A DNA stretch of 64,000 nucleotides from UBA946 sp031550725 (GTDB lineage: Bacteria; Bacillota; Clostridia; Oscillospirales; Ruminococcaceae). Positions 16,068 to 24,635 of the stretch are shown piece after piece. Under the pieces are notes generated by a model. The model searched no databases. It was not told the origin of the DNA and worked only from the letters and a program-made list of their open reading frames with translations. The position numbers and the translations under genes are program-made. The stretch is from positions 372,001-436,000 of the forward strand of contig JAVBOH010000008.1 of assembly GCA_031550725.1 (NCBI GenBank), written 5' to 3'. Each line of letters begins with the position of its first letter. Positions within the stretch are counted from its first letter, which is position 1.

Positions 16068-16850
16068 TTATATAACCTTAAAATAAATATTCAAAACAAT
16101 CGCCATAACAATCAAAATCAATGATAGCAGTATAAAAACAAAATCCGCAATATGCATTGGGTATGTTTTATAACAGCTATTCCTAGTTCTAAGTTCAAAA
16201 CCCCTAAGCTCTGCTGATACCGCACTGTTATCTGATTTTTTTACAGATGATATCAAAAGCGGCGCACAAAGCGGAAGAATTAATCCTAGCTTTTTAAATG
16301 GATTTTTCGTATCAAACTCAACGCCACGAGCAGTCTGAGCCTCCATAATACCAGTCATTTCATCAGCAAAAACAGGGATAAAACGAATAGCAGTAACAAG
16401 TGAAAACGCATATTTATACGGAATATGCAGCTTTGATACAAGCACATTAGAGAGATCGTTCATCTGTGTAACAGAAAGCATTATAGCAAGCGGCATTGTT
16501 GCACCAATAAGGCGCAAAACGATAAGCAGTGACTTCAAAACACTTTCTTTACTGATATCAAGTCCGAGTGGAAGTGTAATCCATACAGTTTCACCACGAA
16601 TAAAAAGGAGCTGCAAAATAAATATGAAAATAGAAATTTTAATAAGTCCCTTTAGCAGTCCAAACGCACGTTTACCAATACCAGCAGACGATGCAATCAA
16701 AATATTCAAAGCTATCATGGCAATCAAAAAGAAGTGGTTTGCATTTATAAAGCAAGCAACACAAATTGCAACAGCCATAAAAATTTTTGTCAGTGGGTCA
16801 AGCCTGTGGATTAAAGTATTTCCGTCGGCATAATCAAAAAAACCTTTCAT
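16068..16850 (-). CDS. ecfT: ECF transporter transmembrane component EcfT
   Basis: A 260-residue integral membrane protein with about five hydrophobic segments. It has both coupling-helix motifs of EcfT: AQTARGVEF and AELRGFELRTR (Ala-Arg-Gly / Leu-Arg-Gly), which contact the two ATPases. EcfT scaffolds vitamin or amino-acid uptake complexes of the energy-coupling factor type. The start overlaps the upstream ATPase stop by 4 nt, so translation is coupled. Confidence 0.9.
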   Translation of the reverse strand: MKGFFDYADGNTLIHRLDPLTKIFMAVAICVACFINANHFFLIAMIALNILIASSAGIGKRAFGLLKGLIKISIFIFILQLLFIRGETVWITLPLGLDISKESVLKSLLIVLRLIGATMPLAIMLSVTQMNDLSNVLVSKLHIPYKYAFSLVTAIRFIPVFADEMTGIMEAQTARGVEFDTKNPFKKLGLILPLCAPLLISSVKKSDNSAVSAELRGFELRTRNSCYKTYPMHIADFVFILLSLILIVMAIVLNIYFKVI

Positions 16851-17656
16851 ATGCCACCTCCACGCTTATTCTTTATAACATCAACCATTTCATCAACGGT
16901 GAAAATATTCTTATAGTCACCGCCAAGCTTCCCAGAAAGTCCTGCAATCTGTGGCGGAATAATAGATGCCTTTTTCATAAGCTCAGTATTTGTAAAAAAG
17001 TTTTTTGCGGTATCATCAGCGATAAGCTCGCCATTACTCATAACAAGAACTTTCTTTGCAAAATCCAAAACAAGCTCCATATCATGACACACCATAATAA
17101 CGGTAACGCCTTTTTCATTAAGCTTTTTTACCATGCTCATAATATGCATACATTCTCTGTAATCAAGACCTGTTGTTGGCTCGTCCAAGATAAGAATTTC
17201 AGGCTCAATTGCTAATAACGATGCCAAAGCAACACGCTGTCTTTCGCCACGGCTTAAAGAAAATGGCGCAGCCAGAGGTTTAAAGCCAAACTCCGCAATC
17301 ATCTGTTCACATCTTGATTTTATCAACTCTTTATCAGTACAAACACATTCAAGCCCGAAAGAAATTTCCTCACGGATAGTGTTGCAGCAAATCTGTCTGT
17401 CAGGATTTTGAAAAAGAAACCCAATATGCTTTGCAAGCACGCTTGTGCGAGTTGAAGCAACATCCATTCCATTAACAGTAATCTTGCCCTTTTGTGCCTT
17501 TAGCAGGCCATTAAACATCTTGCTTAATGTGGATTTTCCTGCACCGTTTGAGCCAATTATAGCAGTAAAATCGCCTTTATTAATATGAAAGCTGACGTTA
17601 TTAACATTTAGTGAGCCAGCATCATAACCAAATGATACATTATTAAAATCAACCAT
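16847..17656 (-). CDS. ECF transporter ATP-binding protein (second copy)
   Basis: A 269-residue ABC ATPase with Walker A GSNGAGKST, Q-loop FQNPDRQI, signature LSRGERQRVALA, Walker B EILILDEPTTGLD and H-loop MVCHDME. FQNPDxQ is characteristic of EcfA-type ATPases. It overlaps the preceding ATPase gene by 8 nt and the ecfT gene by 4 nt, so all three are translationally coupled. The ATP-binding protein pairs with the neighbouring ATPase as a heterodimer. Confidence 0.9.
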   Translation of the reverse strand: MVDFNNVSFGYDAGSLNVNNVSFHINKGDFTAIIGSNGAGKSTLSKMFNGLLKAQKGKITVNGMDVASTRTSVLAKHIGFLFQNPDRQICCNTIREEISFGLECVCTDKELIKSRCEQMIAEFGFKPLAAPFSLSRGERQRVALASLLAIEPEILILDEPTTGLDYRECMHIMSMVKKLNEKGVTVIMVCHDMELVLDFAKKVLVMSNGELIADDTAKNFFTNTELMKKASIIPPQIAGLSGKLGGDYKNIFTVDEMVDVIKNKRGGGI

Positions 17657-18491
17657 TGGTAATTCTCCTCACTAAATCTTCAGCCTCATGTATGCTGACG
17701 CATATCTCTTTTTCGCATATATTTTCTTTCGAGAGCCTGTCGCAAAGTGTAACAGTACGTGGCACGTTTACACCTAAGTTTTCAAGCTCCTCGGTATTTT
17801 TCAATATTTCCTTAACCTCGCCGTCGTAAGCGACAGTACCCTTATCCATAACGATAAGTCTTTTTGCATATTCACATAACAGCATGATTTTCTGTTCAAC
17901 GATAATAATTGTCATACCCAGTTCTTCATTAAGCTGTTTTAAAAGCTGAAAAATTTGAACACTGCTTTGTGGGTCAAGTTCGCCTGTTGGTTCATCAAGA
18001 AGAAGAATAGCAGGCTTTAATGCGATTATAGCGGCAACAGCGACCTTTTGCTTTTGTCCTCCGCTTAAACTGCTTATAGCACGTTTTCTTAAATTACCAA
18101 TACCAACTGCATCAAGTGATGATGTAATACGAGCTTCAATTTCATCCTTTGGCACAGAAAAATTTTCAAGTCCGAATAAAATTTCATCCTCAACAATAGA
18201 GGCGACCATTCTGCTGTCTATATCCTGAAAAACAGACCCGACATAAAGTGACAGCTTATCTGGTTTGTTTTCGAATGTATCCAAACCATTCACATTGACG
18301 CTGCCATAAAAATCTCCGTCAAAATGGTGCGGTATAAGACCATTCAGTGTATAAGTGAGTGTAGATTTTCCAGCACCGCTTTCACCGATAATGCCGACAA
18401 AATCACCATCATTTATAGTAAGATTAATATCCTTTAACGCAGGAGCAGTCCCGCTTTCATATGTGAATGACAGGTTTTTAATTGAAACCAT
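17649..18491 (-). CDS. ECF transporter ATP-binding protein (first copy)
   Basis: A 280-residue ABC ATPase: Walker A GESGAGKST, Q-loop VFQDIDSRMVA, signature LSGGQKQKVAVA, Walker B AILLLDEPTGELDPQ. It is clearly paralogous to the adjacent ATPase but differs in the Q-loop, as expected for an EcfA/EcfA' pair. I chose the ATG at 18491, with AGGAG 8 nt upstream; a longer frame to 18557 runs into an intergenic repeat and is unlikely. Confidence 0.9.
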   Translation of the reverse strand: MVSIKNLSFTYESGTAPALKDINLTINDGDFVGIIGESGAGKSTLTYTLNGLIPHHFDGDFYGSVNVNGLDTFENKPDKLSLYVGSVFQDIDSRMVASIVEDEILFGLENFSVPKDEIEARITSSLDAVGIGNLRKRAISSLSGGQKQKVAVAAIIALKPAILLLDEPTGELDPQSSVQIFQLLKQLNEELGMTIIIVEQKIMLLCEYAKRLIVMDKGTVAYDGEVKEILKNTEELENLGVNVPRTVTLCDRLSKENICEKEICVSIHEAEDLVRRITNG

Positions 18492-18517
18492 AATAAACGC
18501 TCCTAACGTAAAAAAAT

Positions 18518-18576
18518 TGTAGGGGTCGGCGTTCTCGACGACCGCTGCATACGACATCGTTGACGCCGACCCTACA
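18518..18576. repeat. Intergenic inverted repeat with TGTAGGG/CCCTACA ends
   Basis: TGTAGGGGTCGGCGT at the left is matched by ACGCCGACCCTACA at the right over about 14 bp, with an imperfect inner pairing. It sits between the S-component gene and the first ATPase gene inside what is otherwise an operon. Confidence 0.65.
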
Positions 18577-18581
18577 TTACA

Positions 18582-19145
18582 TTAATCTTTTTTAAGTGCC
18601 GCCTTAATCGGCAAATACAAAAGCTGAACAATAACACAGTTGATAGCAGCAGTACAAAGAACAATCGGAACATAAGCCACCATAGCGGATTTTTCTGCAT
18701 TAAGCACAATGAAAAGCAAAGCAACATAAGCGCTTCCACTTATAACAGTACTAACGAATGTACCTATAATAGCACGTAAATCAAATTTTTTAAGCTTAAG
18801 TACAGTAAGTCTTGTGAAGAAATACATTGAAAGTGCACCTAAAAGCTCACTTGCAAGATTAATCAAAGCAGTTCCAGGGAAAAACTGACACAAAGCACCT
18901 GCAAGAATACCTATAATTCCAGCCTCGTGGAGCTTAGGCTTAATAAGCATAATAGCGAGGCAATACATAGCAATAATAAAATTCGGTTTCATACCGCCGA
19001 TATTAATAATAGAGCCAACGAAAAATTTCAAAACTGCACCAGCAGCCAAAAGAACGGCTACAAGAATAATATCCTGAACATTAAGACCTGTTTTTTCCTC
19101 TTTTACAAGAACTCTTTTTTCTACATTGTTAATCTGCTCACTCAT
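18582..19145 (-). CDS. ECF transporter substrate-binding (S) component, TrpP-like
   Basis: A 187-residue membrane protein with about five or six transmembrane segments. The segment NIGGMKPNFIIAMYCLAIM followed by PKLHEAGIIGILAGALCQ resembles TrpP (YhaG), the tryptophan-uptake S component of Bacillus. It heads the S-A-A-T cluster, so the whole cluster likely encodes one dedicated ECF importer. A T-box leader precedes it, showing that uptake answers to an uncharged tRNA, which fits an amino-acid substrate. Which amino acid is not settled; see the T-box entry. Confidence 0.8.
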   Translation of the reverse strand: MSEQINNVEKRVLVKEEKTGLNVQDIILVAVLLAAGAVLKFFVGSIINIGGMKPNFIIAMYCLAIMLIKPKLHEAGIIGILAGALCQFFPGTALINLASELLGALSMYFFTRLTVLKLKKFDLRAIIGTFVSTVISGSAYVALLFIVLNAEKSAMVAYVPIVLCTAAINCVIVQLLYLPIKAALKKD

Positions 19146-19274
19146 GATAACTACTTCCTTTCGGTTAATAAAAAATAAATTTGATGTAATTCTGTATTTA
19201 TACAGAATTTTAAGCCGATGAGGAAAGTATTTGTTTTCAGTGGGGAATTATACTTTTTAAGGAATTCAGACAAT

Positions 19275-19597
19275 AAAAAAAGCCCTATATGTATAAAAAT
19301 ACATAAGGACAGACTAATAAAATCTGCGGTACCACCTTAATTGGTTAAATAAACCCACTTTACGAAAATGCAAATACATTCTCTGCCGATAACGCCGACT
19401 TACGTCTTAGATACTCATTTTCTAAAGCTACATGATAAAAAAGCATCGCTATCTCACTGAAACCTTAGTCAACTTTCCCCTTGCCCTCAGTGGTCCATTT
19501 ACAAAACTGCATCTCTTTCGGAACTTTCAGCAAATGTTCCGCTCTCTGTATAGCGCATATTAATGTTTTATCTCCACATCAACGGTTTAAATAATAT
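19275..19597 (-). promoter_or_regulatory. T-box leader controlling the ECF transporter
   Basis: Read on the minus strand, the leader has a stem I with AGAGAG and the conserved AATGGACCACTGAGG region, the T-box core GGTGGTACCGC (19325-19338 on the plus strand) and a terminator hairpin ending in T7 (19282-19310). The internal-loop triplet next to the lower helix reads within GATGCAG (19507-19513). By position I read UGC, but AUG is also possible. The base after TGG in the T-box is U, expecting a tRNA with discriminator A (or G by wobble), which argues against tRNA-Cys. Confidence 0.9.
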
Positions 19598-19606
19598 ATC
19601 AAACAT

Positions 19607-19636
19607 ATGATAACATAAAAAACGCCTGTTTGTCAA
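19607..19636 (-). promoter_or_regulatory. Promoter of the T-box operon, embedded in upstream terminator
   Basis: On the minus strand TTGACA (19631-19636), an 18-nt spacer and TATCAT (19607-19612). The -35 hexamer forms the loop and adjoining stem of the terminator of the preceding gene. Confidence 0.6.
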
Positions 19637-19647
19637 CAGGCGTTTTT
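19617..19647 (-). terminator. Terminator of the serine-rich protein gene
   Basis: AAAAACGCCTGTT pairs with AACAGGCGTTTTT around TGAC, with a T tract. It shares sequence with the next promoter. Confidence 0.8.
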
Positions 19648-19678
19648 AACAAATGGCTATGAATTAATAGCGTAATTT

Positions 19679-20494
19679 TTAGAACAATTTGCTATACATA
19701 GTGTTGATCATAGCGTTTTGCAAGAAATCAGAATTAACCTTGCCAAGACTGTTGTATGTTGACTGCTGCTGAACCTGAGCAACTCTGTCAATATAGTTAG
19801 CCTTTTCGGCATTCTTGCTAGCATAGGAATAACTTCCGCTGAAAAGTGACTTCACACTGCCCTCGTTTGCCTTTGCAAATATCTTTTCATCAAGGGAAAG
19901 CTTGTTATCACTTCCAACTGTAATTCCAATTTTCTCAAGTGACTTTGAATAAGCTGCAGTATTCGAAACGAGTGAAACACCCTTTTGCAAAGCAAGAGTA
20001 CTGTTGCTGTTCTTCAAAGAATCAATTGTGTTGTTGTAGCTTGAAACAAAATCCTTCATGCCTGCAAGCAAATCCTCGGAGTTGCCATAGAATGCGCTGT
20101 TGCCGCCTGAAAGCTTGCTAGCTGCACTGCTAAGACCTTTTGCAGCCTTTGAAAGTGCCTGCTCATTAGCCTTTGCACTTGAAGTGCCTGAAGAAGCTGA
20201 AGAAGAAGTAGTTTCACCAGAAAAAATCTTTCTGTATTCATCAGTCATCTGCTTCTGATAACCCTTTGAGCGCACAAGGTCAACGTTCTTTGCAAGTGTC
20301 TGCAAGCCATCGCTGCCCTTAGTATTAGCAATACCCTTAAGGAAATCATAAGTGCTGCTTGATGAAGACGAGGACTTTTTATTAGTAAGACTACTAAGCA
20401 TAGCATTCATGTTAGAGCTGCCTGAGTTCTTTGCTGATAAAAGCTCACTGTACATATTGTTTGACGAATAGGAATTGATACCATATAATGACAT
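19679..20494 (-). CDS. Serine-rich hypothetical protein, weakly flagellar-cap-like
   Basis: A 271-residue protein without signal peptide or membrane segment, rich in Ser, Asn, Ala and Lys. It starts MSLYGINSYSSNNMYSELL, has a run of seven serines near residue 45, and a second half with FVSSYNNTIDSLKNSN, KIGITVGSDNKLSLDEKIF and VKSLFSG. That last order (short strand, 'ITV..DNKLSLDE', then 'VKSLFSG') resembles the C-terminal part of FliD-type flagellar hook-associated proteins, but the match is partial and I do not call it FliD. The second ATG (20494) has GGAGG 7 nt upstream and is preferred. Single-gene unit with its own terminator. Confidence 0.6.
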   Translation of the reverse strand: MSLYGINSYSSNNMYSELLSAKNSGSSNMNAMLSSLTNKKSSSSSSSTYDFLKGIANTKGSDGLQTLAKNVDLVRSKGYQKQMTDEYRKIFSGETTSSSASSGTSSAKANEQALSKAAKGLSSAASKLSGGNSAFYGNSEDLLAGMKDFVSSYNNTIDSLKNSNSTLALQKGVSLVSNTAAYSKSLEKIGITVGSDNKLSLDEKIFAKANEGSVKSLFSGSYSYASKNAEKANYIDRVAQVQQQSTYNSLGKVNSDFLQNAMINTMYSKLF

Positions 20495-20523
20495 AACCAT
20501 TCCTCCTTTCTAAAATTGTCTGT

Positions 20524-21777
20524 TTATTTATTGTTTAAATCCGCCTTTGCGGTAGATAACATAAGCTTAATGCGGTTTTCCTGATTAACCTTTGTAGCAC
20601 CTGGGTCATAGTCAATTGCTACAATATTAGCCTTAGGATAAACCTCACGAATTTTTCTTATCATGCCTTTGCCGACAATATGGTTTGGCAGACAGCCAAA
20701 CGGCTGGGCACAAACAACATTCTCGATACCCCCATGAATAAGCTCCACCATTTCAGCGGTTAAAAGCCATCCCTCACCCATCTTGTTTGCAGGTGAAACA
20801 TAAGGTAAAACATTTTTTTTTGTATCTTCAAAATATGCAGGAGCACGGAAACGTGTTTCCGAAACTGTCTTGATAATCTTCTTCTGCATACTCAAAAGGA
20901 ACATTTTTAATGCCGATGATCCGACATATTTCTTGTATCTAACATGATAAATCTGCGTATCAACAATATGATGGTCGCACATAAAAATGATAAAATCAAG
21001 CAATCCTGGAACAACAACCTCTGCACCCTCACTGTGAAGAAATTCTTCCAAGCAGTTATTGCCAAGCGGTGCATATTTTATATAAATCTCACCAACAATA
21101 CCAACCTTAGTCTTATCGGACAAGGTATAAGGCACATTTTCAAAATCCTTTAAAATAAGCCTTGCATTGCTAGTGTATTTGGATACCTTAAATCCCTCGC
21201 TCATAAGCCTGTCAATCCAAGTTTCGATAACCTTATCGGTATCACCCTTATTGTTCTCATAAGGACGAACCTGATTGCCAACCCACATAAGCAAATCGCC
21301 ATAGCAAATTGCAGTGATAAGGTCATATAAAACACCTGCGGAAAGGCTAAACCCAGGGTTTTTCTCCATTGACGAAAGGTTAAGCGAAATAACAGGAACA
21401 TGAGCCATGTTATTATTCTTAAGTGCCTTACGCAAAAGATTAATATAGTTAGATGCTCTGCACCCGCCGCCTGTCTGAGTAATCATCAGCGCAGTCTTGT
21501 TAATATCATACTCACCTGATTTAAGTGCATCCATCATCTGACCGATAACAAGCAGTGCAGGATAGCAGGTGTCGTTATGGACATTCTGAAGTCCCTCATC
21601 GACAATTTTTCTGCCAGTTGTGGTTAAAAGCTTAACCTTATAGCCATGATTATTAAAAATCTTCTCAAGAAAAACGAAATGTATAGGGAGCATTTGAGGG
21701 ATTAAGATTGTGTAATCCTGCCTCATTTCCTCCGTGAAAAGCAGACGCCCCTGCTCGTTATAAACTAGTTCAGCCAT
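20524..21777 (-). CDS. 2-hydroxyacyl-CoA dehydratase-like/activase-related protein
   Basis: A 417-residue protein related to the large C-terminal part of CoA-enzyme activase proteins (DUF2229 and HgdB-like folds). Motifs include LIPQMLPIHFVFLEKIF, VHNDTCYPALLVIGQMMD, TQTGGGCRASNY and CAQPFGCLPNHIVGKGM; the cysteines in DTCYP, GGCR and FGCLP are likely iron-sulfur ligands. In Clostridia such proteins occur as a very large activase or split into pieces; here the ATPase piece is not adjacent. The substrate is unknown. I chose the ATG at 21777, downstream of GAGGAG. Confidence 0.75.
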   Translation of the reverse strand: MAELVYNEQGRLLFTEEMRQDYTILIPQMLPIHFVFLEKIFNNHGYKVKLLTTTGRKIVDEGLQNVHNDTCYPALLVIGQMMDALKSGEYDINKTALMITQTGGGCRASNYINLLRKALKNNNMAHVPVISLNLSSMEKNPGFSLSAGVLYDLITAICYGDLLMWVGNQVRPYENNKGDTDKVIETWIDRLMSEGFKVSKYTSNARLILKDFENVPYTLSDKTKVGIVGEIYIKYAPLGNNCLEEFLHSEGAEVVVPGLLDFIIFMCDHHIVDTQIYHVRYKKYVGSSALKMFLLSMQKKIIKTVSETRFRAPAYFEDTKKNVLPYVSPANKMGEGWLLTAEMVELIHGGIENVVCAQPFGCLPNHIVGKGMIRKIREVYPKANIVAIDYDPGATKVNQENRIKLMLSTAKADLNNK

Positions 21778-21999
21778 TATATAAAAGATACTCCTCAAAA
21801 ACTTTACCCATTAAAACCCATCAAATAACGTGGCATGGGCATATATCAGCAGATACTTCACCACCTTGTTCTTATATTTATTATACCACACATATTACCA
21901 TTTTACAAGCACCAAACCACAAACATATTGCACAAAAAACCAAAGCGAACACTAGTACAATGTTCGCTTAATCTATAAAAAACACAACTATTTTGAATA

Positions 22000-22569
22000 T
22001 TAATCAACAACAGCCTCGATACTTCCATCGAATTTTATATTTACTATTAAATTCTTATCAAGATAATCAGGAATAAGGTCCATCCCAAGCTCAACCACGG
22101 CATTATTATCCCTATCAAATTTAATTGTAACTTCATGAGGATTAAAACTCCCAGCAAACTTATCTATGGAAATAGGGATAAATACCCTTTCACCATCATC
22201 AAGAATATAGCATTCATGAATTTCATCCGTGGCTCTAGGATTTTTTCTTACTTCTTGCTCTGCCAAATCAAGAATTCCATTATCAAGAAAAACCCTGAGA
22301 ATTTTATCCTTGCTGTCCGCAAGCAAACTGAACTTCTGATTAATAATATCCATGTTCATTTCAAGCCTTTCATCAGCACTCATCGTAATGGCATCATCAG
22401 CAAGCTCCTCATTCTTTTTCGCTCCTATTAACTTTGATAAAAAGCTTTGTTTTTTCTTTTTATCATAAGGAAAATCAATATCCAAGTACACATCCTTTCC
22501 CCATAATGCAACTTTATCTTTTATTCCAAATTCATAGTCATTATATTTCTTAAAATCATTTATAGTCAT
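22000..22569 (-). CDS. Hypothetical protein
   Basis: A 189-residue soluble, acidic protein I do not recognise. It begins MTINDFKKYNDYEFGI and shows VALWGKDVYLDIDFPYD, a helical middle with DSKDKILRVFLDNGILDLAEQ and a beta-rich C-terminus ending in VNIKFDGSIEAVVD. The layout is reminiscent of small immunity-like or DUF2004/DUF2262-type proteins, but that is only an impression. The ATG at 22569 was chosen; it lies 16 nt beyond the stop of the LUD gene, so the two are cotranscribed. Confidence 0.6.
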   Translation of the reverse strand: MTINDFKKYNDYEFGIKDKVALWGKDVYLDIDFPYDKKKKQSFLSKLIGAKKNEELADDAITMSADERLEMNMDIINQKFSLLADSKDKILRVFLDNGILDLAEQEVRKNPRATDEIHECYILDDGERVFIPISIDKFAGSFNPHEVTIKFDRDNNAVVELGMDLIPDYLDKNLIVNIKFDGSIEAVVD

Positions 22570-22585
22570 ATCAAAACCCCAACAA

Positions 22586-23239
22586 TCAATATCCAATTTC
22601 TTCACCGACAAGGATTACAGTCACCCGTCCGTATTCACGCTGAAACCCTGTAACAACATAGTTACAGCAAATGCGAGCATTACTATTGCATCCAGCAAAT
22701 ATGTTTTCATTATCAAGAGCCATGCATTTATCAGCATTTTTGCAGTATGTATCGCAATTAAGTCTTTTTGTGTTTAGAGGTGCAGCAGTAGTTTTAACAC
22801 GTTTTGCAGCCTCATTTATATCCTTGACAATCTTATTATATCCTGCAACAACAATAACTTTGTCAGGACCATAGCAAAGCGCAGCAACACGGTTACTTCT
22901 ACCATCAACATTATAAAGCTCGCCATTTTCAGTAATAGCATTAGCACTCATAAAATATGCATCAGCAGAAAAAGCTTTTAAATAACAAGCCTTAACTTCA
23001 TCAGGCAACATTTCGGTATGATTAACCTCAGCATAATCAAATCCACTTGATTTTAAATATTCGATAATACCAGTCTGATTAAGTGTCACAGAACTACCCC
23101 ATGCGACCTTTTCATCACCCTTAAGCATATCCTTTATAATTGGGACAATATCATCCTTAGTTTCAGCGATAATGCATTTCATGTTGTTTCTTTCAAGTGC
23201 CTTTGCGGTGTTTTCCATGATTGTTGATTTGTTTTCCAT
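22586..23239 (-). CDS. LUD-domain protein (LutC/YkgG-like)
   Basis: A 217-residue protein of the LUD (DUF162) family. Motifs are KVAWGSSVTLNQTGIIEYL, DAYFMSANAITENGELYNVDG and PDKVIVVAGYNKIVKD, followed by a cysteine cluster (CDTYCKNADKC, then CNSNARICCNYVV). In the Lut system LUD proteins help oxidise lactate, but this single-gene clostridial type with a Cys-rich tail occurs widely without LutA/LutB, and neither is present here. GGAGG lies 8 nt before the ATG. Confidence 0.85.
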   Translation of the reverse strand: MENKSTIMENTAKALERNNMKCIIAETKDDIVPIIKDMLKGDEKVAWGSSVTLNQTGIIEYLKSSGFDYAEVNHTEMLPDEVKACYLKAFSADAYFMSANAITENGELYNVDGRSNRVAALCYGPDKVIVVAGYNKIVKDINEAAKRVKTTAAPLNTKRLNCDTYCKNADKCMALDNENIFAGCNSNARICCNYVVTGFQREYGRVTVILVGEEIGY

Positions 23240-23293
23240 TGGTATAACCTCCGATACAATTAATAATAATGAGTACTGATTGATTGAAGTCTG

Positions 23294-23330
23294 CTTACAA
23301 AATGATTTTCATAGAAAATCATTTTGTAAG
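23294..23330. repeat. Perfect 17-bp inverted repeat between divergent genes
   Basis: CTTACAAAATGATTTTC and its exact complement flank the 3-nt loop ATA. No T tract follows. The preceding 25 bp are related to sequence at 48359-48396. The remaining gap 23240-23454 holds no gene. Confidence 0.6.
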
Positions 23331-23454
23331 ACATTATAATAAATTCATTATAACACATAATAAACCTAAATACCATATCAAATATAAATCTTCATGCACA
23401 AAATTGTCATAAAAACATACAATAAACTAAAAAAGAAAACGGAGTTGATTTAAT

Positions 23455-24516
23455 TTGAAATGCGATAAATACTTTTTAGGCGGAGCGTCGCCGAACGGTT
23501 TTAAAACACGTTTTGGTGCAATAATATCCGACACAGACTATTATACCTACATAATCAAAGGCGGCCCCGGCACTGGGAAATCATCACTAATGAAACGTAT
23601 GGCAGAAGCGTTTCCCGATGAGGACAAGGAATTTTACTATTGCTCATCTGACCCTGACTCAGTTGATGCAGTGCTTTTTAAGGAAAGCAAGGTAATATTT
23701 GTTGACGGAACATCACCCCATGTTTTTGATGCAGAATATGCAGGAGCGGCACAGCGTATCCTTGACCTCGGACAATTTTGGGATACAAACAGACTTCGCA
23801 GTCAGCGTGATGATATAATTGAGGCTACAAAGAACTATTTGCAGTACCACGAACGATGTAAACGCTTTATAACAGCGATGGCATCAATTGTTAGTGACAC
23901 AGTCCATAACACAACTGCGGCGCTTAATACTGATAAACTGGACGCTTTTACAGGCAGGTTATCGAAAAAGCTTTTTCCGAAAAAAAGTGACAGTGATGTA
24001 AAAGGCAATGTTATTTTTAAACAGCTGTCAGCATTAACTCCAAAGGGTTATATGACTAATATCCCGGAAAACACAACTATATATCTGCTGAATGACAATT
24101 ACCTAGCCGGCGCTGATGTTTTTCTGCGGGGTCTTGCAGATGAAATCACCCAAAAGGGATATGATATTGAAGTAAGTATCTGCACAATCATGAATGAGAG
24201 CAGCTTTGAGCATATAAAAGTACCTGAATTAAATTTGGCGTTTATCTCATCAACACCTATTAATAATATTTCACTTGCATTAAAAAGCCCTATAAACTTT
24301 AAGCGATTTTATGATAAAAACCTTATCCATGGTAAAAAATCACGACTTAAGTTTAATGCATCCGCTGTAAAAAATCTTGAGCAGGAAGCGGTTTGTGCGC
24401 TTGTATGTGCCAAAGAGGCTCATGACATCCTAGAGAAATTTTACATTGACAGCGTTGATTTTGATAGTGTTACAAGATTGTCTTATTCGCTGATATCCGA
24501 AATAAAGAGTATGTAA
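23455..24516 (+). CDS. P-loop ATPase, PRK06851-like
   Basis: A 353-residue protein with a Walker A motif near residue 40 (IIKGGPGTGKSSLMKRM) and a strand VIFVDGTSPHVFDAEYAGAA typical of PRK06851-type ATPases of endospore-forming Firmicutes. A second half repeats related features, including MTNIPENTTIYLLNDNYLAG. Function is unknown in the family. It starts with TTG, preceded by GGAG; the TTG is the only start consistent with the conserved N-terminal FLGGASPNGFKT. Followed by a terminator-like repeated hairpin. Confidence 0.78.
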   Translation: MKCDKYFLGGASPNGFKTRFGAIISDTDYYTYIIKGGPGTGKSSLMKRMAEAFPDEDKEFYYCSSDPDSVDAVLFKESKVIFVDGTSPHVFDAEYAGAAQRILDLGQFWDTNRLRSQRDDIIEATKNYLQYHERCKRFITAMASIVSDTVHNTTAALNTDKLDAFTGRLSKKLFPKKSDSDVKGNVIFKQLSALTPKGYMTNIPENTTIYLLNDNYLAGADVFLRGLADEITQKGYDIEVSICTIMNESSFEHIKVPELNLAFISSTPINNISLALKSPINFKRFYDKNLIHGKKSRLKFNASAVKNLEQEAVCALVCAKEAHDILEKFYIDSVDFDSVTRLSYSLISEIKSM

Positions 24517-24535
24517 TATCAATACAAATACGTAG

Positions 24536-24563
24536 GGGCGCACAGTGTGCGCCCGCTTTTTTT
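24536..24563 (+). terminator. Terminator after the P-loop ATPase gene
   Basis: GGGCGCAC and GTGCGCCC form a compact hairpin bordered by GTAG, followed by seven T residues. It is also a member of the GTAGGG hairpin family. Confidence 0.7.
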
Positions 24564-24635
24564 GCTATTTTCTTGACATTATTATCCTAAAATGATATAA
24601 TTTCGATAACATATATTTATAGGAGGCAAACTGTC

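Noticed and set aside
19492..19500. TGG in AATGGACC as a Trp specifier of the T-box
   Set aside because: That block is the conserved T-box stem I sequence found irrespective of amino acid, so it does not identify tryptophan.
19679..20494. Calling the serine-rich gene fliD
   Set aside because: Only short C-terminal words match; the length and N-terminus do not fit.
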